DNA of 64,000 nt. Source: WS-2 sp036507005. Lineage in GTDB: Bacteria > Eisenbacteria > RBG-16-71-46. Shown piece by piece: positions 54,066 through 62,655 of the stretch. The position numbers were made by a program, and so were the translations under genes. The notes beneath the pieces were generated by a model. That model searched no databases. It saw only the letters and a program-made list of their open reading frames with translations, and had not been told where the DNA came from. The stretch covers positions 1 through 64,000 of the forward strand of contig DASXQT010000077.1 of assembly GCA_036507005.1 (NCBI GenBank), in the 5' to 3' direction. The number at the start of each line of letters is the position of its first letter. Positions within the stretch are counted from its first letter, which is position 1.

Positions 54066-54821
54066 TCAACGCGAGCCCACCGTCACCCGGGGCACGGCGA
54101 GGTGCTTCACCACCAGGTCGGCCCGGCCGCGCTCGATCGCGGCGCGGATCCTCATCATGCTGCGCGCCGCCATGTCGCGCAGGTAGCGGTTGGGCGAGGT
54201 GCGGTAGACCTCGGACCACAGCTCGTAGGCCAGCCGCAGGTCGCCGGCGTTCTGGCGCGAGTACGCCGCGAAGCGCTCGGCGGCGGGCGGCGCGTCGGGC
54301 TGGCGCGCCGCCTGCTCGAAGTACTGCGCCGCGCTGCGCAGGTCGCGCCCGCCGGGGCGAACGAAGTACAGGAACCCCATCTCGAAGGCCAGTCGCCCGC
54401 TCCGGGGATTCGCGTCCATCCCCTTCTGCATGAGCCGCTCGGCCCCGGCGAAGTCCCGGCCCTCCTGGGCGAGCGCGAACGCCCCGAACACGTAGGGCGA
54501 TTCGAACCGCGGCGCGAGCGTGGTCAGGATCTCGAACACGTGCGGCATGCGCTCGAAGCGGTTGTCGGAGCGGCGATGCTCGCCGTAGTACTGGACGGCC
54601 CTGAGCCAGGCCAGGTCGGCCGCGGTCTCGCCGTGCCCGAGCACGGCCGGCTTGAGCGAGACGCCCGAGGGGTAGTAGGCCAGCTCCTCGAGCGGGCTCG
54701 CCTGCGGCAGCAGCCGGTGGGCCGCGGCCGCGAGCGAATAGGCGGTGGCACCGGTGAGCAGCGCCACGCCCCAGGCCGCGACCATGCGGCGCTCGCGCCG
54801 CCCGAGGGCGAGCGCGCTCAC
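54066..54821 (-). CDS. TPR membrane protein of the pilus locus
   Basis: 251 residues: one N-terminal membrane helix (MVAAWGVALLTGATAYSLAA), then helical repeats (LAWLRAVQYYGEHRRSDNRFERM, VFGAFALAQEGRDFAGAERLMQKGM, GRLAFEMGFLYFVR, YFEQAARQPDAPPAAERFAAYSR). It sits between the ABC permease and pilM, where Myxococcus has pilD; it is no peptidase. It may be a bitopic scaffold for the pilus or the ABC pair. GTG 54821 overlaps the permease stop. Confidence 0.75.
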   Translation of the reverse strand: MSALALGRRERRMVAAWGVALLTGATAYSLAAAAHRLLPQASPLEELAYYPSGVSLKPAVLGHGETAADLAWLRAVQYYGEHRRSDNRFERMPHVFEILTTLAPRFESPYVFGAFALAQEGRDFAGAERLMQKGMDANPRSGRLAFEMGFLYFVRPGGRDLRSAAQYFEQAARQPDAPPAAERFAAYSRQNAGDLRLAYELWSEVYRTSPNRYLRDMAARSMMRIRAAIERGRADLVVKHLAVPRVTVGSR

Positions 54822-55582
54822 TTGAAGTCCCGCGACTCGAACGCCGCCGCCGCCAGGCTCAGCACGCACGCGCAGTAGACCAGCGCGTAGGCGCTCGCCA
54901 CCCCGAGGTGGAGGAGGCTGGTGCACTCGCCGTGGGCGGCCTGCGTCCGCATGTTGAAGAGCGGCAGGTTCGGCACCAGGTTGGCCGCCACGTTCAGCGC
55001 CGGCGCGAGCGTGGACGGGAGCTTCGCGGCGAACATCCGCAGGTCGTCGCTCCACTGGCCCACCAGGGCGAAGCCGAGCGTGTAGAGCGCGGACAGCACC
55101 GGGGTGGAGAGGGCGGAGAACATCACCGCCAGCGACGCGAGCAGCATGAGCTCGAGGCCGGCGAGGTAGACCGCCTCGAGCAGCGACAGGCCGTTGGGCG
55201 CGAACCCGCGGGCCACGAGGAGCACCCACAGCGCGATCCCGAGCGCGGCCGCCACCGCCCACAGCGCCAGGGTCATCCCGGCCCACTTGCCGATCAGGTA
55301 CTGCGCGCGGGGAATGGGGCGCGACAGCAGGCTGTAGATGGTGCGGCGCTCGATCTCCTTGGCCACCAGGCTCGCGCCCGTGAGCAGCGTGACCAGCATC
55401 CCGAGCAGCGAGATGCCGCTCAGCCCGAGGTCCACGGTGAGCCGCCCGCCCTCGCCCATCGCGAGCGGGCTCATCACCTGGGTGGCGAGCAACAGCGCCA
55501 GGCCCGCGCCGAGCAAGCCCGCGAGCACCCGGTCCCGGGCCACCTCGCGGAAGGTGTTGCGCGCGACCAGCGCGGCGATCAC
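54818..55582 (-). CDS. pilI: ABC permease (PilI-like by gene order)
   Basis: 254-residue membrane subunit with about six helices (VLAGLLGAGLALLLATQVM, LGMLVTLLTGASLVAKEIERRTIYSLL) of the ABC-2/NosY type. It follows the ATPase gene with a four-base overlap. In Myxococcus xanthus, pilH (ATPase) and pilI (permease) lie downstream of pilA and are needed for pilus assembly or export; the same order here supports the name, which rests on position and family. Confidence 0.75.
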   Translation of the reverse strand: MIAALVARNTFREVARDRVLAGLLGAGLALLLATQVMSPLAMGEGGRLTVDLGLSGISLLGMLVTLLTGASLVAKEIERRTIYSLLSRPIPRAQYLIGKWAGMTLALWAVAAALGIALWVLLVARGFAPNGLSLLEAVYLAGLELMLLASLAVMFSALSTPVLSALYTLGFALVGQWSDDLRMFAAKLPSTLAPALNVAANLVPNLPLFNMRTQAAHGECTSLLHLGVASAYALVYCACVLSLAAAAFESRDFK

Positions 55583-56598
55583 GCCGCCCTCCGCTCGCGC
55601 TCCAGGGCGGACGAGCCGCCCTCGGTGGCGCTCAGGAACAGCTCCTCGAGCGTGGCGCCCTGGCGGGACACCGACTGCACCTTCGCCCCGGAGCGCAGCA
55701 GCCAGTCGAGGACCTGGTTGACCTCGGCGTCGCCGCCGATCTCGAACTCGCTGTCGCCCCCGCCCGCGCGGCGCTCGACCCGGTCGCGCCACGCCGGCGG
55801 GATCTCGACCAGCGGGGTCCCCTCGCAGCGGACGATCACGCGGCTCGCCGCCTCCCGGGTGAGCTCGCTCACGCTCGCGGTCCGCATCAGCCGGCCCTGG
55901 TGGAGGATCGCGACCCGGTCCGCCACCATCTCCACGTCGGGCAGGATGTGCGAGGAGAACAGCACCGTGACCCCGCGCGCGCGCTGCTCGAGGATCAGTT
56001 CCCGCACGTCGCGCCGGCCGTAGGGATCGAGCCCGCTCATGGGCTCGTCCAGGATCACGATCTCGGGGGCGTGGACCAGCGCCGCGGCCAGCCCCAGGCG
56101 CTGCAGCATCCCTTTGGAGTACTTGCGCAGCACGAGCCGGGGGCGGTCGCCGAGCCCGACCCGGCCGAGCCAGTGGCGGGCGCTCTCGTGCGCCTCGACT
56201 CCCGAGAGGCCCGACAGCCCGCCCGCCAGCTCGAGGTACTCGATGCCCGTCAGGTAGTCGTAGAAGTAGGGCTGCTCGGGCAGGAACCCCAGGGGGCGCC
56301 GGGAGCGCGGCTCGTCGATCGGCACCCCGAGCAGCCACGCGCTCCCGCGGGTGGGCTTCAAGAGGCCGGTGAGGAGCTTGAGCGTCGTGGACTTGCCGGC
56401 GCCGTTGACGCCGAGCAGTCCGAGCACCTGACCGCGGCCGAGGTCGAGGTCGAGCGGCTCGAGCCCGCGCGTGACCCGCAGGGTCCAGTTGCTGCGGTAG
56501 TGCTTGGCGAGCCCACGGATGCAGATGGCGAGATCCGGATCGCCCGGGGCGGCCGGTTTGCGTCCGGACACCGGCCAGACCTGCGCCGCTCGGGTCAT
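55579..56598 (-). CDS. pilH: ABC transporter ATPase (PilH-like by gene order)
   Basis: 339 residues. Walker A GLLGVNGAGKSTTLKLL, Q-loop region FLPEQPYFYDYLTG, signature KYSKGMLQRLGLAAAL, Walker B IVILDEPMSGLDP, and switch His in FSSHIL. It has a C-terminal DUF4162-like extension (about 240-339). ATG 56598 with GGGAGGGGG upstream; the frame opens further up without support. Cargo unknown; position after pilA suggests a pilus-related export role. Confidence 0.82.
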   Translation of the reverse strand: MTRAAQVWPVSGRKPAAPGDPDLAICIRGLAKHYRSNWTLRVTRGLEPLDLDLGRGQVLGLLGVNGAGKSTTLKLLTGLLKPTRGSAWLLGVPIDEPRSRRPLGFLPEQPYFYDYLTGIEYLELAGGLSGLSGVEAHESARHWLGRVGLGDRPRLVLRKYSKGMLQRLGLAAALVHAPEIVILDEPMSGLDPYGRRDVRELILEQRARGVTVLFSSHILPDVEMVADRVAILHQGRLMRTASVSELTREAASRVIVRCEGTPLVEIPPAWRDRVERRAGGGDSEFEIGGDAEVNQVLDWLLRSGAKVQSVSRQGATLEELFLSATEGGSSALERERRAA

Positions 56599-56726
56599 GC
56601 AGTCCCCCTCCCGCGCAGCCCCCGCGCGGGCCTCCCGCTGCGAGAACAGCGCGCCAGCCCGGCGGGATTGCCGGGCCGCCGCGCGGCGAAAGGCAACCTC
56701 CATGCCGCCTCCGCCCCCAAATCGAT

Positions 56727-56752
56727 CGAGGACGGGATCCCTCCCGTCCTCG
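56727..56752 (-). terminator. Terminator of pilA1
   Basis: Eleven-base arms CGAGGACGGGA and TCCCGTCCTCG with a TCCC loop (plus-strand order). It lies 24 bases after the pilin stop and is followed by ATCGATTT on the minus strand. Nearly the same stem ends the second pilin gene. Confidence 0.75.
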
Positions 56753-56776
56753 TCGAGGTGTTGCTGGCTTCTGCGA

Positions 56777-57208
56777 TTACTGACCGGCGGTGAGCACCAG
56801 CGTCAGAGCCGCGCTCTTGCCGTAGCCCTTGACGTTGTAGGTCGACGTGCTCGAGTCGGCGTAGCTGGTGAGGCCCGGGGTCGCAGTCGGAGGGCTCAGA
56901 ACGCTGGCGCGGTCTTCCCACGAACCGCCCGAACTGGTGCTCTGGTCGAACGGGTTCTTGAAGTTGGCACCAGCCGCAGGAAGCATGGGCTCGATCTGGC
57001 TGGCGTTGTCCGCGTACGTGCCGTCGTTCTGGACGCCGTAGTCCTCGGCGGAGAGCTGGAAGGTGTGCATGTTCGCCTTCGTGCTGCCTTCCTTCGCCCG
57101 GTTCTGCATCGCGATGAAGTTCGGAATCGCGATGGCCGCCAGGATGCCGATGATGACAACCACGATCATCAGCTCGATCAGGGTGAAGCCCTTCTGGTTT
57201 CTCAGCAT
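56777..57208 (-). CDS. pilA: Type IV pilin PilA (major candidate)
   Basis: 143 residues: leader MLRNQKG, then the pilin helix FTLIELMIVVVIIGILAAIAI with Phe1 and Glu5 after cleavage. The globular domain ends SYADSSTSTYNVKGYGKSAALTLVLTAGQ. PilD would cleave after Gly7. It has a -24/-12 promoter and its own hairpin terminator. Very similar to the second pilin (KANMHTFQL.AEDY block). Confidence 0.95.
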   Translation of the reverse strand: MLRNQKGFTLIELMIVVVIIGILAAIAIPNFIAMQNRAKEGSTKANMHTFQLSAEDYGVQNDGTYADNASQIEPMLPAAGANFKNPFDQSTSSGGSWEDRASVLSPPTATPGLTSYADSSTSTYNVKGYGKSAALTLVLTAGQ

Positions 57209-57278
57209 GACTCTAACTCCTCCTCAAGGGTTGCGGGGGCCGTCCGTTCGACGGCCTCACCAGACTGCCGGGACCCAG

Positions 57279-57294
57279 TGCAACCGATATGCCG
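57279..57294 (-). promoter_or_regulatory. Sigma-54 promoter of pilA1
   Basis: CGGCAT-N5-TTGCA on the minus strand (consensus TGGCAC-N5-TTGCA): the GG and GC pairs are correctly spaced, and the -12 box is perfect. The start would be near 57268, about 60 bases before the ATG. The remaining sequence of 57209-57589 holds no gene; it includes the terminator at 57541. Confidence 0.7.
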
Positions 57295-57540
57295 GATCGA
57301 CCGTCCGGAGCGAGGATGTTGGGGCGCAGTCAGTTGCCGCCTCGCGCGGCGTCCCGGGCAGGGCGCGGGCTCGGCGTTTTTCCCGCGCAAAATGCAATCT
57401 GCAGGCATCCCGCACGCGGCGAGCGGCGCCGGGGCCCGCCGCGGGAGCGCCGAAGGGCCGGCGCGCGGAGAGAAACCAGGCGCGGCGCGCCCGCGGGCCC
57501 CGGGTGACTCCGCGGCCGGCACCCGCGCCACGAAACGCGA

Positions 57541-57567
57541 CGAGGGCGGGAGATCGTCCCGCCCTCG
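57541..57567 (-). terminator. Terminator of pilA2
   Basis: Eleven-base arms CGAGGGCGGGA and TCCCGCCCTCG with a GATCG loop, 22 bases after the stop. On the minus strand CGTTTCG follows, a weak T-run. It is a near-copy of the pilA1 terminator. Confidence 0.75.
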
Positions 57568-57589
57568 CCGTGACCGCGCCGCGCGCCGA

Positions 57590-58018
57590 TTACTGCCCGG
57601 AGGTGAGCACCAGGCTGAGGGCCGCGGCCTTGCCGTAGCCCTTGATGTTGTAGATCCGGTCCGAGGAGTCGGCGTAGCTCGTGATGCCGTCGGTGGCCGT
57701 CGGGGGCGAGCCCATGCCGCTTCGATTCTCCCACGAGAGGTTGGCGCCCACGCTCCCGTCGAACGGGTTCGTGAAGGCCGTGCCGCCCGCCGGCATCAGC
57801 GGGGCGACCAGGGCCGCATCCGGCGAGTACATGCCGTCATTCTGGACCGCGTAGTCCTCGGCCGCGAGCTGGAACGTGTGCATGTTGGCCTTGACGCCGC
57901 TTTCCTTGGCCCGGGTCCGCATCGCGAGGAAGTTGGGGATTGCGACCGCGGCCAGGATGCCGATGATCAGGACCACGACCATCAGCTCGATCAGCGTGAA
58001 ACCCCTCTGCGTAGTCAC
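57590..58018 (-). CDS. Second type IV pilin
   Basis: 142 residues: very short leader MTTQRG, then FTLIELMVVVLIIGILAAVAI. The body shares KANMHTFQLAAEDYAVQNDGMYSPDA and a similar GYGKAAALSLVLTSGQ end with the first pilin, so the two arose by duplication. GTG 58018 has GAGGTGA nearby. It carries its own sigma-54 promoter. Confidence 0.92.
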   Translation of the reverse strand: MTTQRGFTLIELMVVVLIIGILAAVAIPNFLAMRTRAKESGVKANMHTFQLAAEDYAVQNDGMYSPDAALVAPLMPAGGTAFTNPFDGSVGANLSWENRSGMGSPPTATDGITSYADSSDRIYNIKGYGKAAALSLVLTSGQ

Positions 58019-58094
58019 TCTCACCTCGGATTGCGAACGAGAGCTGCCGGAAGTCGCGAAGGCGGACCCAGTTGGCACCCGCCACCCCAGACAA

Positions 58095-58110
58095 AGCACA
58101 CACAGTGCCA
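58095..58110 (-). promoter_or_regulatory. Sigma-54 promoter of pilA2
   Basis: TGGCAC-N5-GTGCT on the minus strand; the -24 box is perfect and GC at -12 is in place. The start would lie near 58083, about 65 bases before the GTG. PilR is encoded just upstream. Confidence 0.75.
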
Positions 58111-58288
58111 CGCGCCGGGCCGCCCGCCGCGCCGCCCGCAAGCCGCTGGCGCGCACGAGGCTGGCGCGGCCATCCGGCTCCGCGCCCGATCCCGGCCGGA
58201 CCCGCGGTCGTGCGGAAGCCGCGGGCTCCTCCCCCTCGAAACGGGCGTTCTGCAACGCACCCGTGAGGGAGATTGCAGATTGCCCGGC

Positions 58289-59704
58289 TCAGGCGGCCTT
58301 GGATTTCGGTTCGCCCGATTCCTCCTCACCCTCGTCCTCGGGCCGTGCTCCCGGCTTCTCCACCCCGTAGGCGATGAGCTTGCGGTAGAGCGTCGACGCG
58401 TTGATCCCCAGGACGTCGCTCGCCTTCTTCTTCTGCCAGCGCGTCGAGTTCAGCACCTTCAGGATGTACTCCTTCTCGAGCTCCTCGAGCGTGAGCGTCG
58501 GGGAGTCGATGATCAGGCTCCCGCGGTGGCTGGTGCCGAGGCGCACCTTCTCGGGCAGGTCCTCGGGCCCGATCACGCCGCTCTCGTCCAGGATCAGCGC
58601 GCGCTCCATCACGTTCTCGAGCTCGCGCACGTTGCCGGGCCAGTCGTACTTGAGCAGGACGTCCATCGCCTCCTTGCTCACGGTCTTGATCCGGCCCTCG
58701 GTGGTGTGGCGCTTGAGGAAGTGGTCCACCAGGAGCGGGATGTCGTCCCGGCGCTGGCGCAGCGACGGGAGCTTGATCGGGATCACGTTGAGCCGGTAGA
58801 AGAGGTCGGCGCGGAAGCGCCCCTCGGCCACCTCGCGCTCCAGGTCGGCGTTGGTGGCCGCGACCAGCCGGCAGTCGATCTTGATCGACTGGGTGCCGCC
58901 CACCGGGATGATCTCGCGCTCCTGCAGGGCGCGCAGCAGCTTGACCTGGGTGGCGAGCGGGGTCTCCCCCACCTCGTCCAGGAAGAACGTCCCGCCCTCG
59001 GCCACCTGGAGCAGCCCGGCGGAGTCCTTCACCGCGCCGGTGAAGGAGCCCTTCACGTGCCCGAACAGGTTGCTCTCGAGCAGGTCGCGCGGGATAGCGC
59101 CGCAGTTGATGCTGACGAACGGCCCGCTCGCCCGCCGGCTGCTGTAGTGGATCTCGCGCGCGATCAGCTCCTTGCCGGTCCCGCTCTCGCCCTGGATCAT
59201 GATGGTGGCCTCGCTGTCCGCGACCTTCTCCACCATCTTGAAGACCCGCACCATCTCCTCCGAGGAGCCGATGATGACCTTCTCCTCGTGCCCCTTCTTG
59301 AGCTCGCGCTTGAGGTACTGGTTCTCCACCCGCACCCGCCGCATCTCGAGGGCGTTGCGGACGATGAGCTTGATCTCGTCGTTCTTGGCGTTCTTGATCA
59401 GGTACTGGAAGGCGCCCAGGTTGACGGCGTCGATCGCCGACTGCTGGGAGGCGTAGGCGGTCATGATCACGACCGGCAGCGAGGGATCGTGCTTCTTGAT
59501 GCCCTGCAGGAGCTGGATGCCGTCCATGCCGGGCATCTTGATGTCGGTGATGACGACGTCGATGTTCTCGGCCTTGACCTTCTCCAGCGCCTCGCGGCCG
59601 TTGTTGACCGTGGTGACCTGGTAGCCCTCCTTGCGGAGCACGATGCTCAGGAACTGCGTCATGCTCTGCTCGTCGTCCACCACGAGAATCCGCTCCTCCG
59701 GCAT
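58289..59704 (-). CDS. pilR: Sigma-54-dependent response regulator PilR
   Basis: 471 residues. Receiver (LVVDDEQ, phospho-acceptor Asp in VVITDIKMPGMDG, Lys region), AAA+ domain with GESGTGKELIA and the sigma-54-contact loop GSFTGA (Ser for the usual Ala), Walker B FFLDEV, and a C-terminal Fis-type helix-turn-helix (ASDVLGINASTLYRKLI). It activates pilin promoters when phosphorylated by PilS. ATG 59704 with GAGGTGAGGG upstream. An acidic tail closes it. Confidence 0.95.
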   Translation of the reverse strand: MPEERILVVDDEQSMTQFLSIVLRKEGYQVTTVNNGREALEKVKAENIDVVITDIKMPGMDGIQLLQGIKKHDPSLPVVIMTAYASQQSAIDAVNLGAFQYLIKNAKNDEIKLIVRNALEMRRVRVENQYLKRELKKGHEEKVIIGSSEEMVRVFKMVEKVADSEATIMIQGESGTGKELIAREIHYSSRRASGPFVSINCGAIPRDLLESNLFGHVKGSFTGAVKDSAGLLQVAEGGTFFLDEVGETPLATQVKLLRALQEREIIPVGGTQSIKIDCRLVAATNADLEREVAEGRFRADLFYRLNVIPIKLPSLRQRRDDIPLLVDHFLKRHTTEGRIKTVSKEAMDVLLKYDWPGNVRELENVMERALILDESGVIGPEDLPEKVRLGTSHRGSLIIDSPTLTLEELEKEYILKVLNSTRWQKKKASDVLGINASTLYRKLIAYGVEKPGARPEDEGEEESGEPKSKAA

Positions 59705-59739
59705 ATCCCTCACCTCTTTTCGTTCGCTTGGCGAGGCCA

Positions 59740-61434
59740 TCACGCGGCCTGCGCCACCACGGCGGCGGCTTCGGGCAGGTCGACGCGCGCGATCGTGCCG
59801 CGCTCGGCCGTGCTCTCCAGCGTCAGCTTGCCACCGTGACGTTCGACGATGCGGTGGGCGATGGGCAATCCGAGCCCGGTACCGCCCTCCTTGGTCGTAT
59901 AAAACGGCTGACCGACCCGCGGCAGATCCTCCGCCGCGATGCCGGCGCCCTGGTCCTCGAATTCCACCACGGTCCGGCCCGGGGAGCCGTCCCGCCACCG
60001 CACCACCAGCTCGCCCCCGGACGGCATGGCCTCCATCCCGTTGGCCGCGAGGTTGAGCCACACCTGGCGCATCTGCTCCTTGTCCACGCTGAGGTAGCTC
60101 GGCCCCTTCCCGGGCTCGAACCGCACCCGCACCCCGGCGGAGCAGCGTGGATCGAGCCCGAGCATCTCGCAGGTCTCGGCGAGGTAGACGTTGATCTCGA
60201 CCGGCTCGAGCGAGAGGTCGCGCTCGCGCGAGTAGCTGAGCAGGTCGGTTACGAAGCGGTTGAGGCGGTTGCTCTCGGTGGCGATCAGCTCCATGAGCGT
60301 CGCGTTCTCGCCCTCGAGCTTGAGCTCGCGCTGCAGCACCTCGACCGAGCCGCTGATCGGCTTCAGGCCGTTCCGCAGCTCGTGGGCGATGCCGGCCGAG
60401 AGCGCCCCGAGCTCCGCCAGGGTGCGGTTGCGCCGCGCCCGGCGCTCCATCTCGCGCACCTCGGTCAGGTCCTGGAACACCGCCACCACGCCGTGGAGCA
60501 CGCCCTCGTGGATCAGGAGGTTGGTCGAGAGCCCGACCGGCAGGGGCCGGCCCGACTCGGTGCGCAGCATGACCTCGGCCCGCGCCCGCGGCTCGCGCCG
60601 CGAGAGCGTGTCGAGAATCAGGGCCCGCAGCGACCGTAGGCGCTCGGGGAGCGCCTGGGCGAGCGGCTTGCCCCGGGCGTCGAGCGCGTGGAGGCCGAGC
60701 ACCTGCTCCGCCGCCGGGTTCAGGTAGGCGACGTTGCCCTGGCCGCTGGCCGTGAGCACGCCGGTGGTGAGGTGCCTCAGGATCACGTCGTTGTCCACCC
60801 GCACCCGGTCCAGCTCGCGCGCGGTGCGCTCCAGGTCCTCGCGGGTGCGCTGCACGCGCTCGCCCAGGATCCCGGCCAGCACGCCCACCACGGCGAGGAC
60901 CGCGAGCAGCAGCGCGGGGCGCGGCAGCGCGGCCTCGAGGGCGTTTCCGGCCGAGGCGCCGAGCCACTGCCCGATCGCGGGCAGGGCGAGGAAGGCGGCG
61001 CAGGCCCCGACCGCGGCGAACAGGCCGCCCGGGAGCCGGCCCACCAGGCCGCCCGAGATCACCACCAGGGCGAAGAACAGCACGAACTGGCTGCCGCGCC
61101 CGCCGGTGAGCGCCGAGAGCGTGGCGACCAGCGCCAGGTCGGACGTGAGCTGCAGGTAGACCTGGGCTGCGAACCCGCGCTTGAGCCGGGTGCCGAGCCA
61201 GAACAGGGCCGAGACCACGCCCACCGCGATCAGCGACCAGGACAGGATCCACCACGCGCCCTCGGCGGCGTCCGGCCGCAGCAGCACGCCGATCGGCAGC
61301 GCCAGCGTGGCCACCAGCAGCCGCGCCCAGATCAGGGCGCGCAGCCCCTCCCAGCGCACCCGGGCGGGCAACCGGGGCCGTCCGTTCCGCCGTGCCGGAG
61401 GCGCGGGCGGCGTGAGGTTCGCGGGCCCGGTCAC
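59740..61434 (-). CDS. pilS: Sensor histidine kinase PilS
   Basis: 564 residues: four to six N-terminal membrane helices (about 30-185), a PAS domain (about 215-320, VIL..GNVAYLNPAAEQVLG), HisKA with phospho-acceptor His in SAGIAHELRNGLKPI (Gly in place of Pro after Asn), and a complete HATPase (LNLAANGMEAM, FEDQGAGI, GGTGLGLPIAHRIVERHGG). GTG 61434 overlaps the pilC stop. It pairs with PilR, 35 bases downstream. Confidence 0.93.
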   Translation of the reverse strand: MTGPANLTPPAPPARRNGRPRLPARVRWEGLRALIWARLLVATLALPIGVLLRPDAAEGAWWILSWSLIAVGVVSALFWLGTRLKRGFAAQVYLQLTSDLALVATLSALTGGRGSQFVLFFALVVISGGLVGRLPGGLFAAVGACAAFLALPAIGQWLGASAGNALEAALPRPALLLAVLAVVGVLAGILGERVQRTREDLERTARELDRVRVDNDVILRHLTTGVLTASGQGNVAYLNPAAEQVLGLHALDARGKPLAQALPERLRSLRALILDTLSRREPRARAEVMLRTESGRPLPVGLSTNLLIHEGVLHGVVAVFQDLTEVREMERRARRNRTLAELGALSAGIAHELRNGLKPISGSVEVLQRELKLEGENATLMELIATESNRLNRFVTDLLSYSRERDLSLEPVEINVYLAETCEMLGLDPRCSAGVRVRFEPGKGPSYLSVDKEQMRQVWLNLAANGMEAMPSGGELVVRWRDGSPGRTVVEFEDQGAGIAAEDLPRVGQPFYTTKEGGTGLGLPIAHRIVERHGGKLTLESTAERGTIARVDLPEAAAVVAQAA

Positions 61435-62645
61435 TTGCCGCCCGCGACGACGGTGATGAGCTTGAACATGGGCAGGTACATCGCGATCACCATGCCGCCC
61501 ACGATGCCGCCCATGATCACGATCATCACGGGCTCGATGATCGAGGTGAGCGTGTCCACCGCGGTGTCCACCTCGGCCTCGTAGAACACCGCGATCTTCG
61601 TGAGCATCTCGTCCAGCGCACCGGTCTGCTCGCCGACCGAGATCATCTGCACCACCATGGGCGGGAAGACGCCCGACTGCTTGAGCGGCGCGGACACCGT
61701 CTCGCCCTCGCGGATCGAGGCGCGCGCCGTCATGATGGCCTCGGCGATGATCTTGTTGCCCGCGGTGCGGGCGGTGATCTCGAGGCCCGAAAGGATCGGC
61801 ACGCCCGAGGCGATCAGGGTGCCGAGGGTGCGGGTGAAGCGCGCCACGGCGCCCTTGAGGAGCACGTCCCCCAGCACCGGCAGCCGGATCATCATGGCGT
61901 CGATGGTGCGGTGGCCGTTGTCGGTGGCGTAGTAGCGCTGGAGCAGGAACGCCCCGATGCCCATCCCCAGCAGTCCCACCCACCAGAAGTGCTGGAGCCC
62001 GGCGGAGAGAACGAGAACGATCTTGGTGGGCAGCGGCAGCTCGCCGCCGAAGTCGGAGAACATCTTGGCGAAGGTCGGAATGATGAAGATCAGCATGAAC
62101 GCCGTGGCGCCCAGGGCCACGGTCAGCACCACCGCGGGGTAGACCATGGCGCTCTGGACCTTGCGCTTGAGGGCGTCGGCCTTCTCGATGTAGGTCGCCA
62201 GCCGCATCAGGATCTCGTCCAGCACGCCGCCCGCCTCGCCCGCCGCCACCATGTTGCGGAACAGGTCGTCGTACACGTTCTTGTGCTTGCCGAGCGCGTC
62301 GGACAGGGTCGAACCCGATTCCACCTCGCGGGTCACGTCGGCGATCACCCGCCCGAAGGACGGCTTGCTCGACTGCTTGGCGAGGATGTCCAGGCACTGC
62401 ACCAGCGGCAGGCCCGCCGAGATCATGGTGGCGAACTGCCGCGTGAAGATCGCGAGGTCCTTGGTGGAGGCCGGCGAGCCGCCGAACTTCGGCAGCGCGA
62501 AGCCTCCGGACTTCGACCGGACCGAGGTAACGAGGATCTTCCTCTTGCGGAGGACGTCCACCACCTCTTCCTGGCGGTTGACCTCGATCTCCCCCGACTG
62601 GGATTCGCCCGCGAGCGTCCGTCCCTTCCACACGAAGACCGGCAT
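61431..62645 (-). CDS. pilC: Type IV pilus platform protein PilC
   Basis: 404 residues with two T2SF/GspF repeats (FTRQFATMISAGLPLVQCL; FTRTLGTLIASGVPILSGLEI) and three membrane segments. It anchors the PilB and PilT motors at the inner membrane. ATG 62645, ten bases after pilT. Length and both repeats are standard. Confidence 0.96.
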   Translation of the reverse strand: MPVFVWKGRTLAGESQSGEIEVNRQEEVVDVLRKRKILVTSVRSKSGGFALPKFGGSPASTKDLAIFTRQFATMISAGLPLVQCLDILAKQSSKPSFGRVIADVTREVESGSTLSDALGKHKNVYDDLFRNMVAAGEAGGVLDEILMRLATYIEKADALKRKVQSAMVYPAVVLTVALGATAFMLIFIIPTFAKMFSDFGGELPLPTKIVLVLSAGLQHFWWVGLLGMGIGAFLLQRYYATDNGHRTIDAMMIRLPVLGDVLLKGAVARFTRTLGTLIASGVPILSGLEITARTAGNKIIAEAIMTARASIREGETVSAPLKQSGVFPPMVVQMISVGEQTGALDEMLTKIAVFYEAEVDTAVDTLTSIIEPVMIVIMGGIVGGMVIAMYLPMFKLITVVAGGK

Positions 62646-62655
62646 CGTTTCCTCC

